A stretch of 33,493 bases of DNA from UBA11373 sp046714175 (GCA_046714175.1 JBKKBI010000014.1:1-33493), one strand, 5' to 3'. Shown: positions 6,880 through 15,188, counted from the stretch's first letter. Notes: generated by a model not told the origin, from the letters alone. Made by a program: numbers and translations.

Positions 6880-7763
6880 CCCATCACCACCTCGGCGCTC
6901 GCTCGTCGCCCATCTCCCCGATAGACGGCCAGCAGCGTTCCGGATTCGTCGACGACCCGGGTCAATCCCGCGATGGCGGCCACAGGCCCAGCCGCGAACG
7001 TGGCACCGTTGTGAATCGCCACCGTGGTGGCGGAGTCGACCGTGATCGTCCCCAGGTGGGAGAGGCCCTGCGCCGGCGACAGCACCACATCGGTCTCTGC
7101 TGCCAGTGCCTCCGCCAACCCGGGGAGAGTGCGGGCATCTTCGATCCGATGCGGTCCGATCGCGGTGCGACGCAACTCCACCAAGTGTGCCCGGCCTCCC
7201 ATCGCCTGGGCCATGTCGTCGGCAAGCACCCGCACATAGGTCCCCGAGCCGCAGGTAACGCGAAATGAGACCTCGGGATACGGCCCGGGGGCGACCTCGA
7301 GGATCTCGAGGGAGTGGATCTCCACCGGACGCGGGGGTCGGTCCACTTCGACCCCGCGGCGGGCGAGTTGATAAAGGCGTTGCCCTTCCACTTTCACCGC
7401 CGACACCATTGGGGGCACCTGCTGGATGACCCCCACGAAACGCTGCGCCACCTGGCGCAACTCGGATTCATCGACCGCCATCGGTTCCCGAGTCAGGATC
7501 GCCCCGTCGGCGTCGAGGGTGTCGGTGGCGACACCGAACATCGCCACCGCTTCATAGACCTTGGATGACTCCTGGACAAAACGCAGCAGCCGGGTGGCTC
7601 GTCCCAGGGCCACCACCAACAGGCCGGTGGCCATCGGATCGAGCGTCCCGGCATGTCCGATGCGGCGCATGCCGAAGAGCGACCGGCACTTTGCGACCAC
7701 GTCGTGGGATGTCCAACCCCCCGACTTGTCGACGAGCACGAAGCCCTCAGGCACGAAGGGCAT
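6876..7763 (-). CDS. truB: tRNA pseudouridine(55) synthase TruB
   Basis: This 295-residue enzyme makes pseudouridine 55 in the T-loop of tRNAs. The family motif GHAGTLDPMATGLL contains the catalytic Asp42. Further conserved blocks are the opening VDKSGGWTSHDVV, KVYEAVAMFGVATDTLDADG, PPMVSAVKVEGQRLYQLARRG and SGTYVRVLADDMA. The C-terminal portion (from about residue 245) resembles the actinobacterial TruB C-terminal domain. The ATG at 7761-7763 lies inside the end of nrnA (17-nt overlap), and its stop overlaps the ribF start, so it is mid-operon. Confidence 0.96.
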   Translation of the reverse strand: MPFVPEGFVLVDKSGGWTSHDVVAKCRSLFGMRRIGHAGTLDPMATGLLVVALGRATRLLRFVQESSKVYEAVAMFGVATDTLDADGAILTREPMAVDESELRQVAQRFVGVIQQVPPMVSAVKVEGQRLYQLARRGVEVDRPPRPVEIHSLEILEVAPGPYPEVSFRVTCGSGTYVRVLADDMAQAMGGRAHLVELRRTAIGPHRIEDARTLPGLAEALAAETDVVLSPAQGLSHLGTITVDSATTVAIHNGATFAAGPVAAIAGLTRVVDESGTLLAVYRGDGRRASAEVVMG

Positions 7764-8715
7764 CCCGAATCACCGCCACGACCGCTTCGGGGCCGGCCTG
7801 CATCGTGAATCCGGCGGCGTTGCGGTGGCCTCCCCCGCCGTGGGCGGAAGCGATGGCGGCGACATCGTGCCCGCCACGGGAGCGCATGCTCACCTTCCAT
7901 CCCTGTGAAGTCTCCTTGAGCAAGGCGGCGACATCGGCCTCGCGAGCGATACGGAGATCGTCGATGAGGCCGTCGAGGTCCGACCAGGCGGCACCCGACG
8001 CGGCGACCTCTGCCTCACCGACCCAGGACCACACCAGCCCCGCATCCTCCTCCAAGACGGCTCGTGCCAGCATCGTCGCCGCCACCCGCAGATAGCCGAA
8101 CGGGACGGACTCGAACACCGCTTGGCCGATCACTTCGGGACGCACTCCGGCATCGATGAGGCGGCCGGCCACCCGCATGACTTCACCCGTGGTGGCCGAG
8201 TACTGGAAACGCCCGGTGTCGGTGACCAGGCCGGTGAGGAGGCATTGCGCCACCGTGGCTCCGATCGGCCAGCCGATGATGTCGAGCAGCGCCACGGTCA
8301 GCTGCGCCGACGCCGCCGCCGACGGATCCACCACCACGATGTCACCGAACTCACCTGTCGTCGACTTGTGGTGATCCACCACCACTAGGACCGTGGCGGC
8401 CGCCGCTGCGGCCGCCAACTCGCCGAGGCGATCGGCCGAGCCAGCGTCGAAGACCACCATGCAGTCCGGCTGCCGCGGGAACCGATCCGGCGGTACCAGT
8501 GGCGAGGTGTCGAGAAACTGCAGCGACCCGGGCACGCGAAATGGCGAGCCGAACGACACCACCGCGACACGGCCCGCAGCGCGGGCGGCGTGAGCGAGGC
8601 CGAGGGCCGAGCCAAGAGCGTCGCCGTCGGGGGAGACATGGCAGGAGATGGCCAGTGACTTTGCCGCTGCGATCGCCTCAGCCGCCTTCTTCAGCGACCG
8701 GTTCAGATCCGTCAT
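7747..8715 (-). CDS. nrnA: DHH-family nanoRNase / pAp phosphatase NrnA
   Basis: This 322-residue DHH/DHHA1 phosphoesterase has metal-binding motifs SPDGDALGS (residues 28-36), the FDAGSADR block with Asp90, DHHKS (114-118) and TDTGRFQYS, and ends with the DHHA1 signature GGGGHRNAAGF. NrnA-type proteins degrade very short RNA oligonucleotides and can dephosphorylate 3'-phosphoadenosine 5'-phosphate. The link rbfA-nrnA-truB is common in actinobacteria and Firmicutes. The ATG at 8713-8715 overlaps the rbfA coding end by 38 nt. All catalytic ligands appear present. Confidence 0.93.
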   Translation of the reverse strand: MTDLNRSLKKAAEAIAAAKSLAISCHVSPDGDALGSALGLAHAARAAGRVAVVSFGSPFRVPGSLQFLDTSPLVPPDRFPRQPDCMVVFDAGSADRLGELAAAAAAATVLVVVDHHKSTTGEFGDIVVVDPSAAASAQLTVALLDIIGWPIGATVAQCLLTGLVTDTGRFQYSATTGEVMRVAGRLIDAGVRPEVIGQAVFESVPFGYLRVAATMLARAVLEEDAGLVWSWVGEAEVAASGAAWSDLDGLIDDLRIAREADVAALLKETSQGWKVSMRSRGGHDVAAIASAHGGGGHRNAAGFTMQAGPEAVVAVIRDALRA

Positions 8716-9058
8716 CCCCCTCCTCTCCCAGTCGCCGCAACAACTCCTCCATCCGGAGTCCGCGCTCGATCACCTCGTCGAATTCGAATATCAGGTCGGG
8801 AAGGTACTTGAGCCGCACCCGATCTCCCAGGGCTCCCCGAATGCGAGGCTTGGCCCGACGCAGCGCCGCCGCGGTCGCCTCCAGTTGATCGGCGTCGCCG
8901 AGCACCGAGTAGAACACTCGGGCGGCGCGCAGATCCGGCGCCGTGTCGACTCCGGTGATCGTGATAAAGCCCAACCCGGGGTCCTTGAGCCGCGACACTT
9001 CGTCGGCGATCGCCTCCCGCAGGCTGTCGTTGACCCGGCGCATCCAGGCACGGCTCAT
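8678..9058 (-). CDS. rbfA: 30S ribosome-binding factor RbfA
   Basis: This 126-residue protein has the RbfA KH-like fold pattern: RRVNDSLREAIADEVSRLKDPGLGFITIT, the strand DLRAARVFYSVLGD, and RIRGALGDRVRLKYLPDLIFEFDE. RbfA binds immature 30S subunits and aids 16S rRNA 5'-end maturation and cold adaptation. The start is the ATG at 9056-9058, with GGAGG seven bases upstream and an ATGA overlap with the preceding DUF503 stop; the longer open frame upstream is arginine-rich shadow sequence. The Glu/Asp-rich C-terminal tail (GEEGDDGSEPVAEEGG) is a small extension that overlaps nrnA. Confidence 0.95.
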   Translation of the reverse strand: MSRAWMRRVNDSLREAIADEVSRLKDPGLGFITITGVDTAPDLRAARVFYSVLGDADQLEATAAALRRAKPRIRGALGDRVRLKYLPDLIFEFDEVIERGLRMEELLRRLGEEGDDGSEPVAEEGG

Positions 9059-9351
9059 GCTTCCTCCAGGTGGCTGATGGTGATCTCCGCCACCTCGATC
9101 CTCGGGTCTGAATAGACCACCCGCTTCACCGACTCGATGATCTCGCCGAGGCGAGCGGCACCGGGGGCGACGACCGCCACTGCGACCGCGGCGCGTTGCC
9201 ATGTGTCCTGATGGTCGATCTCGGACACGGAGAGGCGCATCTTCTCCAAGCGGGCAAGCAAGGGTCGCAGTACCGCGCGCTTCGCCTTGAGCGACTGCGA
9301 CTCATTGATGTGCAGTTCGATGCGCAGGGCGGCGGCGTGGAGGGAGGACAT
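9055..9351 (-). CDS. DUF503 (YlxP-like) protein
   Basis: This 98-residue protein of the DUF503 family carries the hallmark LRIELHINESQSLKAKRAVLRPLLARLEK, followed by VSEIDHQDTWQRAAVAVAVVAP and the end VYSDPRIEVAEITISH. The family sits between infB and rbfA in many bacteria and is thought to assist ribosome maturation, but its biochemistry is not settled. I chose the ATG at 9349-9351, where the conserved sequence starts; an upstream in-frame GTG at 9376-9378 would add nine residues. Its TGA overlaps the rbfA ATG by 4 nt. Confidence 0.9.
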   Translation of the reverse strand: MSSLHAAALRIELHINESQSLKAKRAVLRPLLARLEKMRLSVSEIDHQDTWQRAAVAVAVVAPGAARLGEIIESVKRVVYSDPRIEVAEITISHLEEA

Positions 9352-9407
9352 CAGTGGCAGCCCTCGCAGAGTCCGCACCGACGAGAGTCAGGCGGGCAAT
9401 GACCGGC

Positions 9408-9466
9408 GAGCGATGAGCGATGCCTGGCCGTGCTGATGATCGCCCACCGCCTATCGCCCATCGCTC
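9408..9466. repeat. Inverted heptamer repeats between infB and the DUF503 gene
   Basis: Two direct copies of GAGCGAT (9408-9421) face ATCGCCCATCGCTC (9453-9466). The arms are complementary over 14 positions, with a single G-U wobble in the minus-strand RNA and a loop of about 31 nt. The right arm is also heptameric (TATCGCC CATCGCT). There is no T-tract. It could be a processing hairpin or a dispersed intergenic repeat. The rest of this 161-bp gap shows no gene. Confidence 0.5.
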
Positions 9467-9512
9467 TTGCCTCCCCAAACCGAGACCAGGAGCCGCTCTA
9501 ACCAGACACGAG

Positions 9513-11600
9513 TCAGGTACGCGCAACCTCGCGCACTTCATACCCCTCGACCACGTCCCGCTCTTTGATGTCGCGGAAGTTCTCCAGGGCGATACCGCAC
9601 TCGAAACCGGCGGCGACGCTGCGCACATCGTCCTTGAAGCGGCGCACCGACGCGATGATCCCGTCGTAGACCACGACGCCATTGCGGACCAGACGCACCT
9701 TGGCGCCCCGCACGATTTCGCCCTCGGTCACGTAACACCCGGCGATGGTGCCGAAGCGGGGGGCGCGGAAGATCGCCCGCACCTCCGCCGAGCCGAGGAT
9801 GCTCTCCACCTCGGAGGGCGCCAGACGGCCGACCAGGATCGATTCGATGTCGTCGAGAAGCTCGTAGATGATGCGGTAGGTGCGGACATCGATCCCCGCC
9901 CTCTCGGCGGCGCGCCGCGCCTGGGCGTCGGGACGCACATTGAACCCAAAGACGATCGATCCCGTGGTCTCGGCGAGCAACACGTCGTTCTCGTTGATGC
10001 CCCCGACCGCGGCGTGGACGACGGTGATCTGTCCCGCATCGCGATGAATCTTTGCTACTGCCTCCCGAATGGCTTCCAGCGAGCCATGCGCATCGGCCTT
10101 GACGATGATCGGCAACTTGGCGTCCTCGGCCGTGCGTAGGTCCTCGAGCAGCGCGGTGAGCCTTTGCGCGGCAGACGGCATCACCAACTCCTCGGTGCGG
10201 ATCTCCTCATGCCGCAACGCCGCCAGCGCCCGCGCTGCCCGATCGTCCTCCACCGCCTCGAAGAAGTCCCCCGCCTGGGGAACATCGTCCCAACCCATCA
10301 CCAGCACCGGTGCACTCGGTCCGGCTTCGTCGACTGCTTCACCGCGCTCGTCGAACATCGCCCGCACCCGGCCGGCGACCGCTCCGGCCACGATGGCGTC
10401 ACCGCGATGCAGCGTGCCTCGCTGCACGATGACGGTTGCGACCGGTCCGCGGCCGGTTTCGAGCTGGGCCTCGATCACGGTCCCGGAGGCGGCGACATCG
10501 GGGTTGGCGGTGTAGTTCTCCAGCTCGGCGATCAGGTCGAGGTACTCGAGGAGTCGATCGATGCCGGCTCCGGTGAGCCCGGACACCTCCACGCTCACCA
10601 CATCGCCACCCAGCTCCTCGACGACCAGCCCGTGCTCGGTGAGCTGGGCGCGCACGTTGTGGGCGTTCGCCGCGGGCAGATCCATCTTGTTGATGGCCAC
10701 GACGATGGGAACCCCGGCGGCCTTGGCATGGTTGATGGCCTCGACGGTCTGCGGCATCACGCCGTCGTTGGCCGCCACCACCAGGACCACGATGTCGGTG
10801 ATCTCAGCACCGCGCGCCCGCAGTGAGGTAAACGCCTCATGGCCCGGGGTGTCGATGAAGGTGATTCGGTGGTCGCCGATCTGGGCTTGATAGGCACCGA
10901 TGTGCTGGGTGATTCCACCCGCTTCCCCGGCAACGACGTTGGCGCGCCGAATCGTGTCGAGCAGCTGGGTTTTGCCGTGGTCGACGTGGCCCATCACGGT
11001 CACAACCGGTGGCCGGCGCAACAGCGACGCCGGAGCGTCCCCGAAGTCGCGCTTGATCTTGGGTGCAGGAGCCGATGCCGCCGCGTCGGCAGGCGCGGCA
11101 GCGGTGGCAGTGATGTCGTATCCGAGTGCCTCGCCCACCACCACCAGCAAGTCCGATGGCACCGGCTGGGTGGCACCGGCCATGCGGCCCCGGGTCACGA
11201 GTTCGCGAACGATGAGACCGACCGGCCGGCGGATCAATTCCGACAACTCCTGGACGGTGATTCCGTCGGGGACGGTCACCGCACGGCGCGGTTGCGGGGC
11301 TTCCGGCTCGTCGGAACGCCGATGATCCCGTCCCTTGCCCTTGGCCTTGGCGGGCGCCTCTTCCTCTTCTTCATCGGCCACCAGCTCTGGAGGCACCTCG
11401 GGAACGACGACGATCGGGGCGGCGGGGGCGACTTCGGCAGGCGGCGCCTTCTCGTCGTCATATGACAGACGCACGAGCGCGGCGTCGTCGTCGTTGATGC
11501 CGCTCGAGGCGGTCTTGGCTTCGATGCCGAGCTCCTGTACGCGCGCCAGCACGTCCTTGGACTCGAGCCCGAGGTCACGGGCTAGCTCATAGACGCGCAT
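9513..11600 (-). CDS. infB: Translation initiation factor IF-2
   Basis: This 695-residue GTPase delivers initiator fMet-tRNA to the 30S subunit. It starts with an IF2 N-terminal helical module (MRVYELARDLGLESKDVLARVQELGI), a short acidic/basic linker (about 50-105), and a second IF2_N module (VTVQELSELIRRPVG-like, about 112-160). The G domain has G1 GHVDHGKT, G3 DTPGHEAF and G4 NKMD; domains II-IV follow, with the C-terminal fMet-tRNA-binding FGTIAGCYVTEGEI. It is much shorter than the roughly 900-1000 residue streptomycete or mycobacterial IF2 because the linker is short. The ATG at 11598-11600 has GCGAGG upstream. Confidence 0.97.
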   Translation of the reverse strand: MRVYELARDLGLESKDVLARVQELGIEAKTASSGINDDDAALVRLSYDDEKAPPAEVAPAAPIVVVPEVPPELVADEEEEEAPAKAKGKGRDHRRSDEPEAPQPRRAVTVPDGITVQELSELIRRPVGLIVRELVTRGRMAGATQPVPSDLLVVVGEALGYDITATAAAPADAAASAPAPKIKRDFGDAPASLLRRPPVVTVMGHVDHGKTQLLDTIRRANVVAGEAGGITQHIGAYQAQIGDHRITFIDTPGHEAFTSLRARGAEITDIVVLVVAANDGVMPQTVEAINHAKAAGVPIVVAINKMDLPAANAHNVRAQLTEHGLVVEELGGDVVSVEVSGLTGAGIDRLLEYLDLIAELENYTANPDVAASGTVIEAQLETGRGPVATVIVQRGTLHRGDAIVAGAVAGRVRAMFDERGEAVDEAGPSAPVLVMGWDDVPQAGDFFEAVEDDRAARALAALRHEEIRTEELVMPSAAQRLTALLEDLRTAEDAKLPIIVKADAHGSLEAIREAVAKIHRDAGQITVVHAAVGGINENDVLLAETTGSIVFGFNVRPDAQARRAAERAGIDVRTYRIIYELLDDIESILVGRLAPSEVESILGSAEVRAIFRAPRFGTIAGCYVTEGEIVRGAKVRLVRNGVVVYDGIIASVRRFKDDVRSVAAGFECGIALENFRDIKERDVVEGYEVREVART

Positions 11601-11706
11601 GCAGACCTCGCTGGGGGGTACGACAATTCATTGTGCCACGCACCGACGGGCCACTCTCCTCGGCCTGACACTGGATCGACTCGATCCGCACCGCGGCCGG
11701 CGGCGA
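11601..11706 (-). other. nusA-infB intergenic gap without ylxR
   Basis: Only 106 bp separate nusA from infB. The usual small RNA-binding gene ylxR (about 90 codons) does not fit, and no ORF of that kind is seen. The gap holds a 6-bp inverted repeat (GGATCG-ACT-CGATCC, 11673-11687) and the infB ribosome-binding site, but no clear promoter or terminator. Confidence 0.6.
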
Positions 11707-12804
11707 TCAGGCTCCGGGCGTCACCTCGCCTTCGTCGTCGGAGAGGGCGGCGGGTTCGGCGGCGGCCATGGCCACAGCCTCCACAACCGGGGCCGCGACT
11801 GGCGCCACCGCGGCCGGTTCTGGTGCCACCTGCTCCTCGGGAGGCGTCTCGGGGCGGATATCGATCCGGTAGCCACTGAGACGGGCGGCGAGGCGGGCGT
11901 TCTGACCTTCCTTACCGATTGCCAGCGACAGCTGGTGATCGGGGACGATCACCGTCGCTTCCATCGTGGTCTCGTCGAGGATCACCTGCCGTACCTTGGC
12001 CGGACTCAGCGCCTCCGCGATGAACTGCTTGGTGTCGGTGCGGAACTCGACGATGTCGACCTTCTCGCCGCGCAATTCATTGACCACCTGACGGACCCGC
12101 GCCCCGCGGGCGCCGACACAGGCGCCGATCGGATCGACATTGGGGTCGTTCGAAGCCACGGCGATCTTCGTGCGATGTCCCGCATCGCGGGCGATCGCCT
12201 TGATCTCGACGATACCCTCGACCAGCTCGGGCACTTCGAGTTCGAAAAGGCGCCGGATGAAGTCGGGGTGGCTGCGGCTGACGACGATCTGCGGTCCCTT
12301 GGCCTCTTCGCCCCTCACCTCGATGATCAGGGCCTTGACTCGGGCACCGCGCTCGAGGCGCTCGTAGGGGATCTTCTCTCCGAAAGGCATCACCGCTTCG
12401 GCATTGCCCAGGTCGAGAATGACGGTGCGGTGGTCGGACTGCTGCACGATTCCCGTCACGAGGTCGCCGTCGCGACCCTCATAGAGATCGAACACCTGGG
12501 CGCGCTTGGCGTCGCGCAGCCGTTGCAGAATCACCTGCTTGGCGGTCTGGGCTCCGATACGCCCGAAGTCGCTCGGGGTGTCCTCCCACTCGCGAGTCAC
12601 GTTGCCGTCCTCGTCGAGCTCCTGGCCGTACACCTTGATCTCGCCCGTGTCGGAATCGATCGTGACCCGCGCCTCTTCGGCGGCTCCCGGGCTGCGCTTG
12701 TAGGCCGAAACGAGGGCGTTGGCGAGGGCATCGAGGATCGTCTCCTTCGACACCCCCTTCTCGCGCTCGAGCAGGTCGAGCTCGTCCATGAAGGATGCGT
12801 TCAC
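11707..12804 (-). CDS. nusA: Transcription termination/antitermination factor NusA
   Basis: This 365-residue protein shows the NusA order: N-terminal RNA-polymerase-binding domain (about 1-125), S1 domain (GDLVTGIVQQSDHRTVILDLGNAEAV onward), KH1 (SRSHPDFIRRLFELEVPEL through IGACVGARGARVRQVVNELRGEKVDIV) and KH2 (LSLAIGKEGQNARLAARLSGYRIDI). A short Ala/Pro/Glu tail replaces the C-terminal acidic repeats of proteobacterial NusA. It modulates pausing, intrinsic termination and transcription-translation coupling. The start is the GTG at 12802-12804, overlapping the rimP stop (GTGA) with GCGAGGTG upstream; an in-frame ATG five codons later is the alternative. Confidence 0.96.
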   Translation of the reverse strand: MNASFMDELDLLEREKGVSKETILDALANALVSAYKRSPGAAEEARVTIDSDTGEIKVYGQELDEDGNVTREWEDTPSDFGRIGAQTAKQVILQRLRDAKRAQVFDLYEGRDGDLVTGIVQQSDHRTVILDLGNAEAVMPFGEKIPYERLERGARVKALIIEVRGEEAKGPQIVVSRSHPDFIRRLFELEVPELVEGIVEIKAIARDAGHRTKIAVASNDPNVDPIGACVGARGARVRQVVNELRGEKVDIVEFRTDTKQFIAEALSPAKVRQVILDETTMEATVIVPDHQLSLAIGKEGQNARLAARLSGYRIDIRPETPPEEQVAPEPAAVAPVAAPVVEAVAMAAAEPAALSDDEGEVTPGA

Positions 12805-13292
12805 TTCGCACCTCGCTTCCCCGGCTTGGGGGCCTTCTCCCAGCGGAAAACGGTGCGCGCCTGGGTCACGTGATCGAGGGGGATAGCGCGTTCCGCCCCG
12901 TCCACGTTCACCAACACGTCTCCCTCACCGACTCCAGCCAGGATGCCGCGGTGGTTGCGGGCTCCTGCCACTTCGGCTCGGGTCTTGAGGATGACCTCTC
13001 GCCCCACCGCCTTGCGGAACTGAGAGGGACGGCGCAGGGGCCGCTCCAGCCCGGGCGACGAGACCTCGAGGGTGTAGGAGGCGCCCGCCAGATCGGTCTC
13101 GTCGAGCAGCCGGGATAAGCCGCGCGAGAGTTGCGCGATGCGCTCCAGGTCGACTCCACCAGGGGAGTCCACGGTCACGCGGACCAGCCGCCCGGCACCC
13201 AGGCCAAGCACTTCGAGATCGTCCAACTCGACCCCTTCCGCCTCCAGCCATGGCTCCAGGAGCTCCCAGAGCCGGCGATCCAGATCAACCAT
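12801..13292 (-). CDS. rimP: Ribosome maturation factor RimP
   Basis: This 163-residue protein is needed for late 30S maturation. It shows the RimP pattern: the N-terminal domain with LEVLGLGAGRLVRVTVDSPGGVDLERIAQLSRGLSRLLDE, the signature YTLEVSSPGLERPLRRPSQF, and a C-terminal Sm-like barrel. The start is the ATG at 13290-13292 with GAGGGAG upstream (a GTG one codon earlier is possible). The frame stays open to 13466, but that stretch covers the leader terminator and tandem repeats and is not RimP-like. The stop overlaps the nusA start. Confidence 0.93.
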   Translation of the reverse strand: MVDLDRRLWELLEPWLEAEGVELDDLEVLGLGAGRLVRVTVDSPGGVDLERIAQLSRGLSRLLDETDLAGASYTLEVSSPGLERPLRRPSQFRKAVGREVILKTRAEVAGARNHRGILAGVGEGDVLVNVDGAERAIPLDHVTQARTVFRWEKAPKPGKRGAK

Positions 13293-13319
13293 CACATGCT
13301 CCCTCGCAGCCAAATCAAC

Positions 13320-13344
13320 AAAAAAGTGGGCGGGCGCCCACTTT
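13320..13344 (-). terminator. Intrinsic terminator in the rimP-nusA-infB leader (possible attenuator)
   Basis: On the minus strand, AAAGTGGGC-GCCC-GCCCACTTT (plus 13323-13344) forms a perfect 9-bp stem with a 4-nt loop, followed by a run of six or more T residues. It lies about 27 nt upstream of the rimP ATG and about 25 nt downstream of a TATACT -10 element, so it would fall inside the rimP leader. It could also end read-through from proS, whose stop is 123 nt upstream. Confidence 0.85.
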
Positions 13345-13368
13345 CCAGCGTCCTGGATTAACGCCGCA

Positions 13369-13399
13369 AGTATATCGGTTCGGGGGCGCTCTCGGTCAG
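13369..13399 (-). promoter_or_regulatory. Probable promoter of the rimP-nusA-infB operon
   Basis: A near-consensus -10, TATACT (plus 13369-13374), lies on the minus strand with CTGACC (13394-13399) as a possible -35 at 19-bp spacing. Transcription would start near 13362, giving a leader of about 70 nt that contains the intrinsic terminator. The -35 edge coincides with the start of the heptamer repeat array. Confidence 0.55.
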
Positions 13400-13464
13400 G
13401 AGGCCGGAGACCGGAGGCCGGAGGCCGGAGTCCAGAGATGGCCAACGGGCAACGGGCAACCGGC
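13399..13464. repeat. Two adjacent tandem heptamer arrays
   Basis: Five 7-bp units GGAGGCC, GGAGACC, GGAGGCC, GGAGGCC, GGAGTCC occupy 13399-13433. After ten bases, three units AACGGGC, AACGGGC, AACCGGC follow at 13444-13464. The array fills the space between the proS stop and the rimP promoter. Short tandem heptamers of this kind occur in intergenic regions of several bacterial groups; a function is not known. Confidence 0.8.
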
Positions 13465-13466
13465 AA

Positions 13467-15188
13467 CTACTTTCCCAGGTCCCGCTCCCGGCGGACCGTC
13501 TCGACCAGATACGCCACTGCAGCATCGGGGGCCAGGGGCGCGACCGAGGCGTCGGCCCGTCGCACCACCTCGACCACACCTTCAGCCAGACCGCGGGGAC
13601 CGACGGTGACCCGATAAGGGATGCCGATGAGTTCGGCATCGGCAAACTTGACGCCGGGACGCTCGGCGCGGTCGTCGAGGATCACATCGATGCCGGCCCC
13701 GGCGAGGGCGGAGTAGATCTGCTCGGCGGTGGCGACACTGGGGGCATCGTCTTCCTTGACGATGGTGACCACCACCTCGTAGGGGGCGATCACCATCGGC
13801 CACACGATGCCCTTCTCGTCGTGGCTCACCTCGACGACTGTGGCCAGGTTGCGGGTCACGCCGAACCCGTAGGACCCCATCCAGATCGCCCGCTGTTGAC
13901 CATGCTCGTCGAGGACGGAGGCGCCAAGAGCCTCACTGAATTTGGTCCCGAGCTTGAAGATGTGGCCGACTTCGATGGCGCGATTTACCTGTAGTGGCTG
14001 GCCGCAAACCGGACAGCCGTCGCCCGCGGCGACCCGGCGCATGTCGAGCCAGGTCTCCACCGCGATGTCGCGTTCCACCGCAACATTGCGCAGGTGCCAG
14101 TCGTCCTCGTTGGCGCCGGTGACCATCCCCACCCGACCCTGCAGCGCCGGGTCGGCGATGATCCGCAACCCGGTGACCCCGACGGCGCCCAGACTGCCGG
14201 GATGAGCGCCCAGGACGGCGACGATCTCCTCGTCGCCGGCGGGATGGATGTCCCAGGTACCCAAGCCGTCTATGGCTTTCTGCTCCATCAACTCGTGGTC
14301 GCCACGCAGCAGCAGCAGGGTCGGTGCGCTGTCGATCATGTACACCAGCGTCTTGATCTGCCGGTCCGGGGCGGCGAAGTTCGCGAAAGCCGATAGCGCG
14401 GCAATGGTCCGTATCCCGGGAGTGGCGAACCGCTCCGACGCAGGATTGCCCGGCGGATCGGACACGACTGGCAGCGCCGAAGTCGCCTTCTCGATATTGG
14501 CGGCGTAACGGCAGGCGGAACAGAAGGCGACCTCGTCCTCCCCCGCCGCAGCCTTCACCATGAACTCGACCGACTCCTTGCCCCCCATCCACCCGCTGGA
14601 AGCGTGGACCGGTATTGCGGTCAGACCGAGCCGGGTGAAGGCTCGGGTATACGCCGCGGCGTGACGCTCGAATTGGATGTCGAGTCCCGCGGGGTCGATG
14701 TCGAAACTGTACGAGTCCTTCATCGTGAACTCCCGCGCCCGCAGCAGACCTCCTCGGGGTCGCGGCTCATCGCGGAACTTTGTTTGGATGTGGTACCAGA
14801 GCTGGGGAAGCTGTCGGTACGAGGTCAACTCGGCGGCGACGGTGGTGAATATCTCTTCGTGGGTCATCGCCAGCAGCAGGTCGGTGTCGCGCCGATCCTT
14901 GAACTTGACCAGGATGCCCTCGACATTGTCCCACCGGCCGGTCTTCTTCCATATCTCCCCGGGGTGGACCACCGGCAGCAGCATCTCCTGGCCGCCGATG
15001 GCGTCGATCTCTTCGCGAATGACGGACTGAATCTTGCGGGACACCCTCATCCCCAAGGGCAGCAGGGACCACGAGCCGGCCATCAGCCGACGGATGAAGC
15101 CGCCCCGCACCAAGAGGCGGTGATTCACCGCCTCGCCGTCGGCGGGATCATCGCGAAGCGTGGGGATGAAGGCCCGGGACCAGCGCAT
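13467..15188 (-). CDS. proS: Prolyl-tRNA synthetase (bacterial type with insertion domain)
   Basis: This 573-residue class II synthetase charges tRNA-Pro. Motif 1 lies around RKIQSVIREEIDAIGGQEM; motif 2 is TKFRDEPRPRGGLLRAREFTMKD; motif 3 is GSYGFGVTRNLATVVE. Between motifs 2 and 3 is the bacterial insertion (editing) domain, bracketed by CSAC and CPVC cysteine pairs. The anticodon-binding domain is C-terminal (about 470-573). The length matches the bacterial type. The ATG at 15186-15188 has no Shine-Dalgarno but a TAACCT hexamer seven bases upstream, which fits a leaderless mRNA. Confidence 0.96.
   Translation of the reverse strand: MRWSRAFIPTLRDDPADGEAVNHRLLVRGGFIRRLMAGSWSLLPLGMRVSRKIQSVIREEIDAIGGQEMLLPVVHPGEIWKKTGRWDNVEGILVKFKDRRDTDLLLAMTHEEIFTTVAAELTSYRQLPQLWYHIQTKFRDEPRPRGGLLRAREFTMKDSYSFDIDPAGLDIQFERHAAAYTRAFTRLGLTAIPVHASSGWMGGKESVEFMVKAAAGEDEVAFCSACRYAANIEKATSALPVVSDPPGNPASERFATPGIRTIAALSAFANFAAPDRQIKTLVYMIDSAPTLLLLRGDHELMEQKAIDGLGTWDIHPAGDEEIVAVLGAHPGSLGAVGVTGLRIIADPALQGRVGMVTGANEDDWHLRNVAVERDIAVETWLDMRRVAAGDGCPVCGQPLQVNRAIEVGHIFKLGTKFSEALGASVLDEHGQQRAIWMGSYGFGVTRNLATVVEVSHDEKGIVWPMVIAPYEVVVTIVKEDDAPSVATAEQIYSALAGAGIDVILDDRAERPGVKFADAELIGIPYRVTVGPRGLAEGVVEVVRRADASVAPLAPDAAVAYLVETVRRERDLGK

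Noticed and set aside
6034..7763. FMN riboswitch near ribF
   Set aside because: ribF starts inside the truB stop codon with no leader, so there is no room for a riboswitch, and nothing like one was seen.
11599..12873. Plus-strand frame opposite nusA (424 codons)
   Set aside because: Antisense shadow of a clear NusA; high GC leaves many such frames open.
13293..13466. N-terminal extension of RimP
   Set aside because: The stretch covers a terminator hairpin, a promoter and tandem repeats, and the conserved RimP sequence starts at 13292.
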